Of a stretch of DNA of 64,000 nt, positions 35,559 through 46,674 are shown piece after piece. Origin of the DNA: Lingula anatina (taxonomy: Eukaryota > Brachiopoda > Lingulata > Lingulida > Lingulidae). The first letter of the stretch is position 1; every line of letters starts with the position of its first letter. Under the pieces are notes generated by a model that was not told where the DNA came from, did not search any database, and was given only the letters and a program-made list of their open reading frames with translations. A program made the position numbers and the translations under genes. Location of the stretch: positions 1,590,448 through 1,654,447 of the forward strand of contig NW_019775968.1 in assembly GCF_001039355.2 (NCBI RefSeq), read 5' to 3'.

Positions 35559-37745
35559 ACAAACATAACTGTTCAAATCAAGCAGATGTTCAAATTGAGC
35601 TGTATTTTCCTAATACTAGACAATAGGCCTATTGGTTTTCCTTGAAATGACTTATCAGTATTGCATATTTGCTGACAAAAGAGAAAACCTTGGGACAACA
35701 GTAGGCAGATCTCTGCTAGTTTTGAAGATATGAGGGGCAAGAAAATATGCAGAGTTCAGTTTGTGGTGAAAAAGTAGGTCAAACGTCAATTTCAAGGTTA
35801 CAGTATATGACTTCCTATAGAAGTTCAATAGTAGCTATGGGCATTTCTTTGCCAATTTTGGAGATATGAAGGCCAGGAAACATGCAAAGTGCAGTTAATC
35901 ATAAATAGTAGGTCAAAGGACAATTTCAAGGTCACAGTAAGATTGCCAGTATATGAGTTCTTATTCAAGTTCAATAGTAACTTTGGACTTATCTCTGCCA
36001 GTTTCCGAGATATAAGGGATAGAAAATTTGCAAAGTTCAGTTCATGGTGAAAAGTAGGTCGAAGGTCAATTTCAAGGTCACAGTTGGATTACCAGTATAT
36101 AACTTCCTATTAAAGTTCAATAGTAACTATGGGCGTATCTTTGCCAGTTTTGGATATATAAAGATCAGAAAACTTGCAAAGTGCAGTACTGAAAAGTATG
36201 TCAAAGGTCAATTTCAAGTTCACAGTTAGATTACTAGTATACGACTTCCTATTCAAGTTCAATAGTAACTATGGGCATATCTTTGCCAGTTTTGGAGATA
36301 TAAATATCAGAAAACTTGCAAAGTGCAGTTCATAATGAAAAGTAGGTCAAAGGTCAATTTCAAGGTCACAGTTAGATTACCAGTATATGACTTCCTATTC
36401 AAGTTCAATAGTAACTATGGGCATATCTCTGCTAATTTTGGAGTATTTCACATTTTTCCCACTGAATATTGCGATGTTGTAATTTTTGATATAGGGCAAC
36501 GCCTAAGCCATATCAAAAACAAAAAAATGGACACCACCCCCAGTATTGCACTTGACAAGCTCTACAAAATGCAATAAAAAAGAGGTCTCTGGCATTTACC
36601 ATTCCAGATTTAGAGCGAGTTTTCAGTTTCGGTATCTAATGGCTGCTTCTCTCGTGAAAATGCACTGATTGACCCCAAACTCTCAAAGATGAAAGGAGTC
36701 CCCAATGGTAACCCCTCACTGTAACAGGAGAGCTTAGTGCTGCGTAGTTTCCAAAAATTAGCACAAACAAATATTTTTTTACAGAAAATTCCCATTTTTA
36801 GAAAATTTTGGCTTGTTTGACCTTGAAAAAAAGGTCAAAAGTCAAATCCAAGGGCATATTTGGAATCTCCACAAATGACTTTCGGTCAGACTTCTGTAGT
36901 AATTTTTCTCATAATTCCTTTGGTTTGGGAGATATTTAGCATTGAATTTTCAAAAATTTTGACAAGGGTGCATTTCAACAAGCGTCACGCCCAGGCCAGT
37001 GCACCGACGGAGACAAAAAAACCAGGGTGTTCAAGTTGAGATTATATGTGACCTAAATCCAAGAGATGGGGACACAGGTCCTTGCGGTCTAGGAGGAGAA
37101 GCGGTAACGGTGACTTGTTTCCGGCGCCCGACTGCGGAGCCGGCGGAGCTGCAGGAGCCGGCGGAGCTGTACGAGACGGGTTGGGACTAAAACCATGAGT
37201 ACCGCCAGCGTACACGCTGGTGGTACTAATTACTCTCTATCAGCTTCAGTATAGGCATAGCAGACATCTAAGCCGCTTAAGTTAACTGCAATTAAGCGAG
37301 AATCCCCTTGGAGATAGTTGGATCCAAAGTTAGTATGACAGTCTCTGGGAATGGTATCGAGGATCCAACAATATACTGGTTCCTTAGCACTGCAGTGCCA
37401 GTGGGGCGTTGGTAGAAGATAAATTGATACTACATGTATATGCAGTTAGTTACAAAGAAATTGCCCAACATAATTGAAATCAAGAGCAATAGGTAAAAAA
37501 ATCAATTTTATATTATCTATTTTATTCAACTAATTTATTATCATTACCATTATTTTCAATCGCAATATAAAAAGCAAGGGGTTTTGTCAAACTAGCAAAA
37601 TAAAATTGTTTACGATACTCACAGGTACTTCGTGTTTTTTCCTCGCTTTGCCAACGTTAATTCCAAGCCAAAAGTTCAGGAAAATTGTTGCAACAAATAC
37701 TAAAATAACGTAGCCATACTCTGGCGAAATTTCAACTGAAACCAT
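33281..37745 (-). CDS. MGST3: Microsomal glutathione S-transferase 3 (MAPEG family), complete
   Basis: MGST3 is an integral ER/outer-mitochondrial membrane enzyme that conjugates glutathione and reduces lipid hydroperoxides. Five minus-strand exons (37745-37623, 34495-34431, 34212-34155, 33658-33586, 33381-33281) join in phase to 139 residues, near the family's usual 140-150. The N-terminus ([20 protein letters not shown]) is a membrane helix followed by [13 protein letters not shown]. Exon 2 has the MAPEG core [18 protein letters not shown]. Exons 3 and 4 encode further helices with [16 protein letters not shown] and [14 protein letters not shown]. Exon 5 begins DPAKRSRG and ends in a hydrophobic helix. 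The exon 2 donor (AT|GTAGGC) is weak but is required for phase. Intron 1 (3.1 kb) is packed with repeats. The gene is head-to-head with COPB1. Confidence 0.93.
35125..35245. mobile_element. Palindromic MITE family A, copy 2, left half
   Basis: The sequence CCCTAGATTGATCT, then AAGTGGCTTAGATGTCTGG and GCCTACTAAAGC, matches only the left half of full copies. The matching right half appears 2 kb away at about 37215-37360, so the element was probably split by a later insertion. Confidence 0.6.
35305..35370 (+). repeat. Short direct repeat shared with 36525-36600
   Basis: GCTTGACAAGCTCTA and AAAATGCAATAAA recur in the same order near 36550, about 1.2 kb downstream. The TA tract and the 145-bp array lie between the two copies. 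Confidence 0.6.
35383..35555. repeat. Poly(A)/(TA)n microsatellite with an embedded exon fragment
   Basis: A 25-base A run is followed by (TA)n to 35466, a 42-base non-repeat island (35467-35508) and a second (TA)n. The island includes 20 bases (35477-35496) identical to MGST3 exon 3 sequence at 34155-34174. It is not an exon here, having no splice context. Confidence 0.9.
35720..36450. repeat. About 145-bp tandem array in MGST3 intron 1
   Basis: Five partly degraded units spaced 135-145 bases apart (anchor AGTAGGTCAAAGGTCAATTT at about 35773, 35908, 36052, 36196 and 36341). Each also carries TTCAATAGTAACTATGGGC and a TTGCCAGTTTTGGAGATAT block. Several units contain AGGTCAAAGGTCA-like and TCAAGGTCA motifs. 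No coding potential. Confidence 0.85.
36490..37195 (+). repeat. Dispersed repeat family B, plus-oriented copy
   Basis: About 700 bases that reappear inverted at 46675-47355. Shared landmarks are CTCTACAAAATGCAA, CAGTTTTCAGTTTCGGTATC, GAAAATGCAC, ATTGACCCCAAA, GACCTTGAAAAAAAGGTCAA and a CG-rich end with CCTAAATCCAAGAGATGGG and GGAGGAGAAGCGGTAACGG. It has no intact ORF and is probably a decayed mobile element. Confidence 0.8.
37215..37360. mobile_element. Palindromic MITE family A, right half (partner of 35125-35245)
   Basis: CATCTAAGCCGCTTAAG, CAATTAAGCGAGAATCCCC and a GGGAATGGTA end match the right half of full family A copies. No left half is adjacent. The left half at 35125-35245 is the likely partner. 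Confidence 0.55.
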
Positions 37746-38094
37746 TTTGTTTGAACAGAAACCTTGTTCAGCAAAACTTTGTTCTTGCCCTCACGAGCCG
37801 GGATGACGCGACGCTTTCGTTAAATGGGTCAACGAGCTAGTGTACACAACAGCCGTACGATGGAGTGCGATGGTACTTATAACAAGACGCACCCTGATAT
37901 TCAACGGTAATTTATTAAAATTAATGTATTAGTAACTGAAAATTAAAGTTTGATTGTCGTAAAACGTATTTGATTCCTCAGTGGTACCAAAATATCATCA
38001 TATGGCGTTACTTTAACACAAGTCTATCTTGGATATTTTGTCTCGTCCCTCCACGCAAATATTCACGAGATTTAGCCACGTATTCTGCCGGTAG
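37746..38094. promoter_or_regulatory. Bidirectional promoter region MGST3 / COPB1
   Basis: The MGST3 start codon (minus, 37745) and a good donor at 38095 (GTAG|GTAAGT, plus) are only about 350 bases apart. The donor would close a COPB1 5' UTR exon that splices to the acceptor at 40859-40860. No TATA box is seen on either side, and the stretch has more CpG than its surroundings, as expected for a housekeeping divergent promoter. Transcription starts are inferred. Confidence 0.5.
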
Positions 38095-38675
38095 GTAAGT
38101 AATGCAGGCTTTATAAAATATCGCATTTATTGCTACTGATTTTATAATTTTTGTATTATATTCTTCTGAATAATATATAGATATAAATAGACATATATAC
38201 TTACATAATTAAACACTGTACGATAATTGTTGTTTTTGGACGTAAGTTCCCCCTCCCAGCGCCTGTAACCTAATAATATGTCTGTCGACTTAGTTTGTAA
38301 GGGTCTCTACTTGTCTCGTGTTAGACAGCCGGGACAGCCGTTTTAGATCTTGCCTTAGCTACATAAGACGGCTGGTCCGGGCACCAAATCTTTTTTCTAT
38401 CATTAGCATGTCTTTTCCTTCTGGTATATCAGAAAAATATTAGAATGTGCCATATATAAACACAAGTTATATCTTCTGAATATCGATACTTTTGCAATTT
38501 TGATATTATCTGTAAATTAAAAGAAATATCACAGTTTTTTAAATAGCGATATTAGAGCAAATGTGTCCTCCCATTTTAGTCAGAAAGCTGTGACCACTGA
38601 GAGCTTTTTGTGCTATTTTAGAAACATACTTCTTCTTAATCTATTTTCAATTAATCTATTTTAAATTCATGCGTT

Positions 38676-38752
38676 AGCACTCCTGTCTTAGCACAGAGAA
38701 TACATATCAGAATTGTCAATAGGAGTGCTAACACATGAATTTTCGTGCTAAG
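38676..38752. repeat. Inverted repeat in COPB1 5' UTR intron
   Basis: TTCATGCGTTAGCACTCCT and, 40 bases later, AGGAGTGCTAACACATGAA form a 19-bp stem with one mismatch. A related stretch GTGCTAACGCATGAGTTTTC lies upstream of CSPP1 at about 62573, so this is probably a small repeat family. Confidence 0.6.
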
Positions 38753-39239
38753 GGTTTGTTGCATAATATCTCAAATGTTCTATACTTTCACAAAGTATAA
38801 AAAATAAGGCAAAGAGAGCTTTTTGTATAGGTTGTTAAACGAGGTGCCTCAGTGGTCGCTGATGATGCAGGACAAGATTAGCTGTGGCGCCTCTAGTGCA
38901 TTCTGATATACCTACTAAATTGAGTGTCATAACTGGTAAACTAACTTCTCTGTATGTTTCAGTTCATCAATATTTCTCAAGTCAGTAATTTTTCTTTTCA
39001 TTGAAACCAGTGAATTCTGAAACAAGGCAAACATAAATTTTGCAGAGCTTATAGCCAGGAAAAAAGGTAAGAAATCCAAAATTTACTATCAAGTGACAAA
39101 GTGGTATTTGGAAATTAATTCATAATGAGATTTAATAAAGATGCCAACCTATATTGTCATAATGTCATTGTAACACAAGTGCAAACATTTAAAAGAACTG
39201 GTTGACACAAATATTGGTATTTAGTTCAGGAGAAAATTA

Positions 39240-39760
39240 TTGTACATTCTTAATATTTTTGAAAAGTTTTTAATCGGGGTCAACCCTGTGCTTCTGGCTA
39301 CATGCCCCATAAAGAACAGTTTCAGCTTATTGATGCTGTTCAAAAGAGTTATTTTTCCAATTTTATCCAAGACCCATTCATTTGTTTTCCGTTCTTTCCA
39401 ACTAATTCTCAGGATCCTTCTGTAGCACCATACTTCAAATGATTTTAGTCAGTTCTCATCCGATTTTTTCACCAGCATTCACACCCATATGTTGCAACAG
39501 GGAATACAAGGGTCTTCAAAATTCTAAGTTTTGTACACATTGAAGTGGCTCTATCCTTCCAAATATTTGAGAGACTAATCACTGTTTTTCTGGCATTGCA
39601 AGTCTCCTTCTTATCTCTTTGCTATCATTGCAGTCGTTTGTGATTTCTGCACCAAGGTAGATACAATTGTCAACTGTTTCTATGATCTCTCCATTTACAA
39701 TAAGATCTTGCAAATCAAAATTTTCTGGAAAAAGTAAGGTGCATTTTCTATTTATTCCAC
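39240..39760 (-). mobile_element. Degenerate non-LTR retrotransposon fragment (reverse transcriptase 3' part)
   Basis: Translating the minus strand with frameshifts gives IVNGEIIETVDNCIYLG, SKEIRRRLAMA, ISLSNIWKDR, MCTKLRILKTLVFPVATYG and, after a stop, RTNEWVLDKIGK-like sequence. These are the familiar C-terminal blocks of RTE/jockey-type reverse transcriptases. Stops and frameshifts show it is dead. It sits in the COPB1 5' UTR intron. Confidence 0.8.
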
Positions 39761-40151
39761 ATGGTATAAGTGTTTGTATTGGAAAATGCTAAACCATACA
39801 TTTCTAATCATGTCCATGTTTGTTCAAGACATAGGGAATGTAAATATAAGTTATGGTTGTGGTGTGTCCTTTGTCCTATTTCTCAATTTTTGCGATTAAT
39901 GATTAGTCATTTTAAAGAATATTTTAATGTTTTTCATGTGAATGATGGTGAATTGTTCAGAACTTCTTTTCTTTCCATCTGTATTTTGTGTTTGTGGTAG
40001 TGGGGTCATAAAACATATTTCCGATGTTTTGATGATGCAAGTGATAATGAAATGGATGAAGTTTTAAGTGTGGTTTCAAAATGTAGACATGTTTAAGTGT
40101 TAAAAATGACAAATCATTGGTAAACCAGAAACAGCAAATGAAAGTGACAAT

Positions 40152-40356
40152 AAGAGTGCATTCCCAGAGATTTAGATCGATCCATCCACCTGGGGGTTCA
40201 CGCTAAATTGCAGTCAGCCGAGCGCGCACAACAGTTAATTACCCCCTTACAGCTTTTAGTAGGCAGGACAGACGCTTAAGCCGGCTAAGCTGACAGTAAT
40301 CTTGTGGGACTCCCCACTGGGATAGATCGATCTAAAATCTGTGGGAATGGGGTCTA
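40152..40356. mobile_element. Palindromic MITE family A, copy 3
   Basis: It runs from CATTCCCAGAGATTTAGATC to GATCGATCTAAAATCTGTGG/GAATG. The interior TTAATTACCCCCTTACAGC and AGGCAGGACAGACGCTTAAG is nearly identical to copy 1 at 30220. No ORF. Confidence 0.8.
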
Positions 40357-40865
40357 AGAGATAGATTGATAATGCAAGGAAAGGAAGGTAAAGAAAGATA
40401 CATACGTATATGCTCTGCACAAATGCATTTTACACAGAAAAACTGGTAATAAAAGTTTGACTCATAAAAAAAAAGTATAGACTTTGTTTTACAACAATGC
40501 ACAGTATAAAACAGGAGGCTGATTTTTGAAGAACAGGTCTCCAACATTTAATTTTCATAAAAAAATTCCCCAGTTACAGCTTATTGCCACCCTGGATTCC
40601 ACAATTGGACAAGATAAAACCAAATGTATAACATTTTGAAAGTTTCAAATTACTTTCTTTTAATTTTGAGATAAGCAAACTGCATGAACTTGCAATAGAT
40701 TATGTAGTTTACTTAAATGTATTCTAATGCTTAGTAAGACCGTTTTATAGGTTCAAGAGATATTTTAGTAGCTATTTTGGATGGTAAGTACTGTAGTACA
40801 ACATGTATAAGATGAAGTTATTGTTTTACAAGTCAGATAATGGATGTGTTCTCTTTGCAGTCACT

Positions 40866-42082
40866 ATGGCCAACACGGAGCAGGGGTGTTATACCCTCAT
40901 CAATATTCCATCCGATTCAGAGCCACCAACTGAAATGAAATTGAAAGAGGACCTTGGTAAATAAGAAGTTGCAAGTTGATTTCAGATAAAGTGCAATCAT
41001 TTAGATACAAATCAAATTTTTCTCTGTTGGCTAGTTTTTACAGGAAAACGCTATTGTTTTTAATGTGATTTGGTAATCAAATGCTATACCCCATTCCCAT
41101 ACCTAAATCGATCTAGGAGGATCGACTCATCTCTGAGGAGCTTGCTAAATTGCACTCAGCTTAAGCGACTCTGATGTCTGGCATGCCTTCTGAAGCTATT
41201 AGGGGGTAACTAACGATCAATTAGCAACTTCAGTAGGTGTGCCAGACGTCTAAGCCACTAAAGCTGAATGTAATTAAGCAAGAATCCCCTCAGAGATGGG
41301 ACGATCTTGGTAGATCGATCTAGGTGTGGGAATAGGGTCCTAGAAAATGTCTGTTTTGGACAAATGTAATAAATACTTCTTATACTCATGTCAATGTTAA
41401 TAATTGTATATGTCCTGTAGTATATGAAATTTAGGGGCAATCACTTTTAATTGAAGTGCGTGAAAGACCTCACTTAAAAAAATGGAAAAGATTTAAACAA
41501 TTGTAGAATTTTGTATTTTAGAGAAGGGAGAGACGAAAACCAAGATTGAGGCCTTGAAAAAGGTGGTCCTGATGATTCTAAATGGTGAAAAGATGCCTGG
41601 CCTTTTGATGACTGTCATCAGGTTTGTGATGCCTGTACAGGACCACACTATCAAAAAGCTGTTGCTCATCTTCTGGGAGGTAGTACCCAAATATTCAGGA
41701 GATGGCAAGCTGCTGCAGGAGTTTATCCTTGTTTGTGATGCATATCGCAAGGTAAGACTGATTTTATCCATTGTCAAAGTAGAGGAATAGTAAGGAGACG
41801 TTTTACTTTGAAAAATATGCATTATGAGAAGTATTTGGTCCATTTCTATTGCCATAGCCAATTGGATGAGTCATGAAGTGTGTGTTCTCATAGATTGCTT
41901 TCTCATTTGTAGGATCTCCAGCACCCCAATGAATTTATCAGGGGGTCAACCCTCAGATTCCTCTGTAAGTTGAAAGAACCAGAACTTTTAGAGCCCCTCA
42001 TGCCAGCTATCAGAGCTTGTCTAGACCATAGACACTCTTATGTTAGAAGAAATGCAGTGTTGGCAATTTATACAATCTACAG
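40866..42082 (+). CDS. COPB1: Coatomer subunit beta (beta-COP), first three coding exons only
   Basis: Beta-COP is a core subunit of the COPI coat for Golgi-to-ER vesicles. Coding exons 40866-40956, 41522-41751 and 41913-42082 join in phase and encode the N-terminal 163 residues. These include [54 protein letters not shown] and [20 protein letters not shown], all very close to animal COPB1 HEAT repeats. The start ATG lies five bases after a CTCTTTGCAG acceptor, so a 5' UTR exon lies upstream. The last exon ends with a good donor (AG|GTAAGA). The next exon and the remaining roughly 790 residues are not found anywhere to the right. The coding part itself shows no stop or frameshift. Confidence 0.93.
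41092..41334. mobile_element. Palindromic MITE family A, copy 4, in COPB1 intron 1
   Basis: The best-preserved palindrome. It starts CCCATTCCCATACCTAAATC and ends GATCTAGGTGTGGGAATAGG. Inner arms GATGTCTGGCATGCC and GTGTGCCAGACGTCTAAGC mirror each other around TAACTAACGATCAATTAGC. No coding capacity. Confidence 0.85.
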
Positions 42083-42102
42083 GTAAGACTTTATAATTGT
42101 TT

Positions 42103-42405
42103 TATTACCTCCGCCAAGGAGGTTATGTTTTCACCCCTGTTTGTTTGTTTGTTTGTCTGTCTGTCTTTCTGTCTGTCTTCTGTCATCAACATAACTCAAA
42201 AAGTTATGGACCGATTTTGATAAAGTTTTCAGGAACTGTCAGAAGTGGGCAAAGGAACAGATGATTGGTGATTCGGATCAATAATCAGTCAATAATCAAA
42301 AATCAAAAAACTAAGTCATTATAGAATGAAAATTTAGGGGTGAAACGGCATTGGGTGGAGACTTTGCTCCTAGTCTGCGCTCTAGGAGTGCTTTTCTACT
42401 TTTTT
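42103..42405. mobile_element. Short interspersed element of the GCCAAGGAGGTTATGTTTTC type
   Basis: It opens with CCGCCAAGGAGGTTATG, continues with GTTTG/TCTGTCTG tandem runs, ACTCAAAAAGTTATGGACCG and ATTTTGATAAAGTTTTCAGG, and closes with GTGGAGACTTTGCTCC and TCTAGGAGTGCTTTTCTA. From memory this motif set is common in marine invertebrate genomes. It begins only about 20 bases after the last recognisable COPB1 exon. Confidence 0.6.
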
Positions 42406-43393
42406 TTTGCATTTAATGTAGAAGAAATTAGTAAAAAAGACTGAAACTTATAGATTATTTATATAATTTACAAATTTGATTATTTATATAATTTACAAAT
42501 TAATTGATTCATATGAATCCCTGTAAAGGATTTTGTCTCCTTGACATTTTTGTTCAATTAACTTTTTTGTGAAATAAAAAAAGAGTACTGACATAATTGA
42601 TTATCAATTAACATTAGGGGTCTGTGGGCGGGGGCAAAAAAAAAATTAAAGAATATGTATTAGGTAATACCATTTACCTGTACAGATATACCAAATGGAT
42701 CTTCAAAAAAGTTTACTTATACTTAAAACAGTTCTTCCAAGTGTCCAGTTTTGTCATTACTTCAATTAAGGAAATTGTTTGATGCCATGTGTTCAACTTC
42801 CACTACAATTGCAATGTCTGTGGATAGGAACAAATCACTGTTGAGTATCCCATTGAACATTTTAAATGCAATTTTGTAAGCAAATATTGGGGGTGGTCCA
42901 AACCCTTAATAAAGAGATTTGACAGATGTTATGACATGGTTCCTGTCCTTCAGGACTTGATGTTAAACCCATTGCATGTAACATGTATGAGAGACAGTAA
43001 TAAGGCAAAACACAGAGGGTTAGAAAATGTTTCTTTAATGTACAACTATTACTACATAAACTGCCTATACCAATATTGTAACTTAGGCACATGAATATAA
43101 AGATCTAATTGATTGCTTCTGTTATTTCTAGTAATGCCCGTTGCACAATAAAGTAAATAACAGTGTGCCACTTATAAAATTACCTTCCAGTTGCATGATT
43201 CAGTATTCATATTATTCGTTTTGGTTGTTATTGTATACAATCACTGCTTCAGTAGCCACGACATTTTATTATTTTTAACTTGTAAGTCACTAAATAATTT
43301 TATTTTTCTGCAAATCTGTGGATTTTTGCTTCTGTACACGATCAGAAAATGTTTTCTTCATGAAAATTACTATTACTTACATGTAAAATTGTT
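42406..43393. other. Non-coding stretch between COPB1 exon 3 and the PHYHIP-like gene
   Basis: AT-rich with no recognised exon. I looked for the next COPB1 exon on both strands and found none. The right end should be the 3' UTR of the minus-strand PHYHIP-like gene. Confidence 0.5.
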
Positions 43394-46235
43394 TCACAAA
43401 TTACAAATGTGACATTTTGGGTTCTTAGGAATTCCTTCTGGTCTGGAAGTACCTGTGCTAGGCACACTAACAATTAAACCTCGATAGAGATAAGGCCAAA
43501 GGTTGATATTTTCGGTGTAAAAGATTTCAACCCAAATATTTCCTGAAGTATAGACACGCCTTGAATGTTCTTCCCGGGCTTTCATGAAAAATAAGTTATC
43601 GTAGGGATCAATTGTAAGAAGTCTCCCCCTGCAAAACTGGTCTGCTGTTGATCCAGCTAAAGTGAGCACAAGGGTTACATAATGTGCTTTCCTGTGGCAG
43701 TAAAAGTCAGCAAAATAAAGATTTGTGCCTGTCACAAACAGGTCGGATGCTGGGATATTCACTCTCCTTGGACCAAAAAATGACCTGAGAGGAGGAAGTC
43801 CTGTCTGCAGGTCAGGGTTAGAGGCAAAGAACAGTCCATCAAGTTTTCCATTAATTGGTGACCCTTGGTCTCCATTGTAGTCTTTCTTGTATATCTTCAT
43901 TATTCCATCTTTTTGAAAGATGTCCTTGAAGTATTGCACAGTTTTATTACGATACAAGTATCTGCATGGGATGATTTTACCACCACGATTCTTTGTAAAA
44001 ATATTTGCCCTTTTCAACAGTTCCCTCAGTTCCAAAATACTCAGCTCTGCAGAGAAAAATTTTGAGCATAATTACAGATTGGCTGTTATAGTCAACAATA
44101 TCTATTATTCACCAGCTTTAACCTTTTATGAGAGAAAGATGATTCATACTTTTGAGGTAAAAAATCATGAGCAAATTTACTAAATGAATAGTCTGTATTG
44201 GTCATGCTAAATGAGAAAAGGATTAATTAATGCTTTTTGATTATTATATATGAAAAGAAAGGTCCCAGTAAGAACATACATTTTAGAAAAAAAATCCTTT
44301 TGTTTGAAAACATATCAAACTAATACTGTTTTACTCAATTTTAAGCATGTTAAAATATATTTTAAAGGCTATTTAGCATAGTAAATATTCACATGCATGT
44401 CTTGTCCGTTTTGAGCAGTTTTGAATGCTTTTAAGTGATGAATGCTCATTTATAGAAGGCTTTTTAAAAATTATATCTTAAAGACAGTGACTTTGTATTG
44501 TCCTTATTAAGATAAAAACCACACACACATAAAAAAGATAAATAAATGAATAAGAAAAATAAATATTCCTATCTTTAGTGGGACTTTTGTTTGCATACAT
44601 AATTATCTTACCTGCACGGAAACGTAATGCACCAAGATATGCGTTGCTATCAATTGCATAGCCTGTAAGTTTGTATTCTTGTCCAGGCTTCAGCTTGAAT
44701 TTTATGATTTTGTCATCGCCACAAACATGAAGACTCTCACCAATGTAATGTTTGCTAGTGTTGACCAAGTCAAGATGAAACCACTTGCTTGAGGGATTAG
44801 GATCTGAGGTTTGAATTTTCACGTGGACACGGCTGGCACCTTTCTCTAGTACCCTAAGTTGGTATAGTGGTTGTTTAAACACTGACTGAAAATAATGATA
44901 AAACATCTTATTCCCCTTTTTTCTGTGATATGTTGAATAATGATTCTGACATGGATGCTTTCTATGTGATGCCACGGGGTGTAATGAAATCTTTTTATAC
45001 TTTCTTAATGGTAACTTTTATAAGGCTCAAAACGCAATCAACAATTCCATGGTTTGTGTCAGCTTTCTAAAGTCGCTCAAAGAAAACCAAAGGACACATA
45101 ATGACCAGTTTAATGGTTTATTTGTTGACGCTCTCTAGCTACATCATCTACGTGAAGTCTCCAACTTTTAAACCATCTCCCATGGCTCGTTCCCGTCTTC
45201 CTAGTTCTCCTGAGTGGTCTCCCTAAGTCTCCCTCAATCTGAACTCCAGATGTTAATTCTGAACGTCTTACATACGTATTTCTTATCTGTGTTGCACTAT
45301 TTGGTGGTACATAGTAATTTTAATTATTCAAATTGCACACGTCCACTTACGTTATATAATTACAGGTAAGGCCATAAAAAGAGTCGAGTGCACAAGTAAG
45401 GGACTACATTCAAATTAATTAACAAGTCTGGGTATTATATTTGTGAACTGAATAGGGGCTTTGTAGTTTACTTGCTTTAAAACATGAACAATATCTTTTT
45501 GATATAAATAAAATTTTCAACTTACAAAATAGTTACATCTACAGTTTACATAAGTACATAAGTTTGACTGAAGTACTGTTTTCAGTCAGATTTGGTCAAC
45601 CTGTCTCAGTTGGTCACCTGGTTAAGAATAGTATTTAGAACACCATGTTTAACCAGTTTCTCCTTTTGTTGTCCTGCCCACTTCTATTCATTGACAAGTT
45701 GAGGTTATTTGCATGCTGATATATGAGCTTCTTCAGATGAGAAACTCATGAACGGCCTGATTGCTGAGATGTGCTTTAGCTACATACGCTGACTAAGTTT
45801 GAGTGGAAATGTGACACAATTTTTTTGTATCTCTAAACCATGGTTAATTGGTAAGGGACATAGTCTGTTAGCTTTGTGTTGGGCGAGTCTATTATTTATT
45901 GCATCCCTGTAGTAGACACATTGTGCATGAGAAAAATGAAATTACCTCTGGTCTTTTACATCCAAATTGAGATGTGTTACTTTTCTCTCTTCTGTGATTT
46001 TTGCAGGTTGAGATGAAAGCCTCATAATAGCTTCCAAGTGGGAACCACATTGTGTGTCTGAACTGATTTTTTGAAAGTTTGTGAATGGATTTCTTTTCAC
46101 TTTGCAGTTCAGTCACTGTCAAGAAGAAATGTTGATCGGTTTCACATTTGGTCCAATCAAATATAACTTTCATTGTCTCCTGTTGATTCTCTTGCCATAC
46201 AGTAAGTTTCAACATTTTCAAAAATTGATCTCCAC
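43394..46235 (-). CDS. PHYHIP-like protein (phytanoyl-CoA hydroxylase-interacting protein family), 3' exons
   Basis: PHYHIP proteins are poorly understood cytosolic proteins with a fibronectin-III-like N-terminal part and a conserved C-terminal domain. Minus-strand exons 46235-45946, 44885-44612 and 44046-43394 (stop TGA) join in phase to about 405 residues. The first two encode beta-rich FN3-like segments (WFPLGSYYEAFISTCKNH; KPGQEYKLTGYAIDSNAYLG). The last holds the family domain with GSPINGKLDGLFFASNPDLQ, TGLPP, PASDLFVTGTNLYFADFYC and ends PKCHICNL, matching the PHYHIP C-terminal layout. The first exon found begins in phase 1 and lacks an ATG, so upstream exons are missing. A donor-like AACTAGTTCCATTG|GTAAGT near 48124 (minus) could belong to one, but I could not confirm it. 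Confidence 0.82.
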
Positions 46236-46674
46236 CTGTAAAGAGAAATAGAAGTTAGGTGTTTGTAACATTGTGTAAAATATAGAATGTTAGTTCTCTT
46301 GTTAAAGAGGTACGTATAAAGACATCTTGCAGGTTACTTACTAACACTGCCCTTAAAAACATGGCTTTAAAGAAGGGACCACGGGCCACATAAACAGGTG
46401 GTGACATAATCTTAAATCTTTATTTCTCAATACTTTTGCCACTATATAGCAGAGTATCACTGAATTTTGAATTACCCACTGATAGTAATAACTACCATTT
46501 TTCAACTAAAGCAACTTTTGTATTATATAATATAAGTTTGTGTTATAGTATTTGAAAGCTGTTGATTGGAGACTGATTTTTGTAGTTGTAAATCATTCCT
46601 AGTCTGTAACAGCAATTAACTGTTGATATCATGATCTCCTAACTGTTTTGGTTAAAGGTACACATGGTTTTAGT

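Noticed and set aside
35372-35645. Ile/Tyr repeat ORFs on both strands
   Set aside because: Translation of the (TA)n tract and adjacent poly(A).
35720-36450. CRISPR-like array
   Set aside because: Units are 145 bp, degenerate throughout with no separate spacers, and the genome is animal.
40866-42082. COPB1 fragment as a processed pseudogene
   Set aside because: It retains introns with good splice sites and an open frame, so it is not retro-copied.
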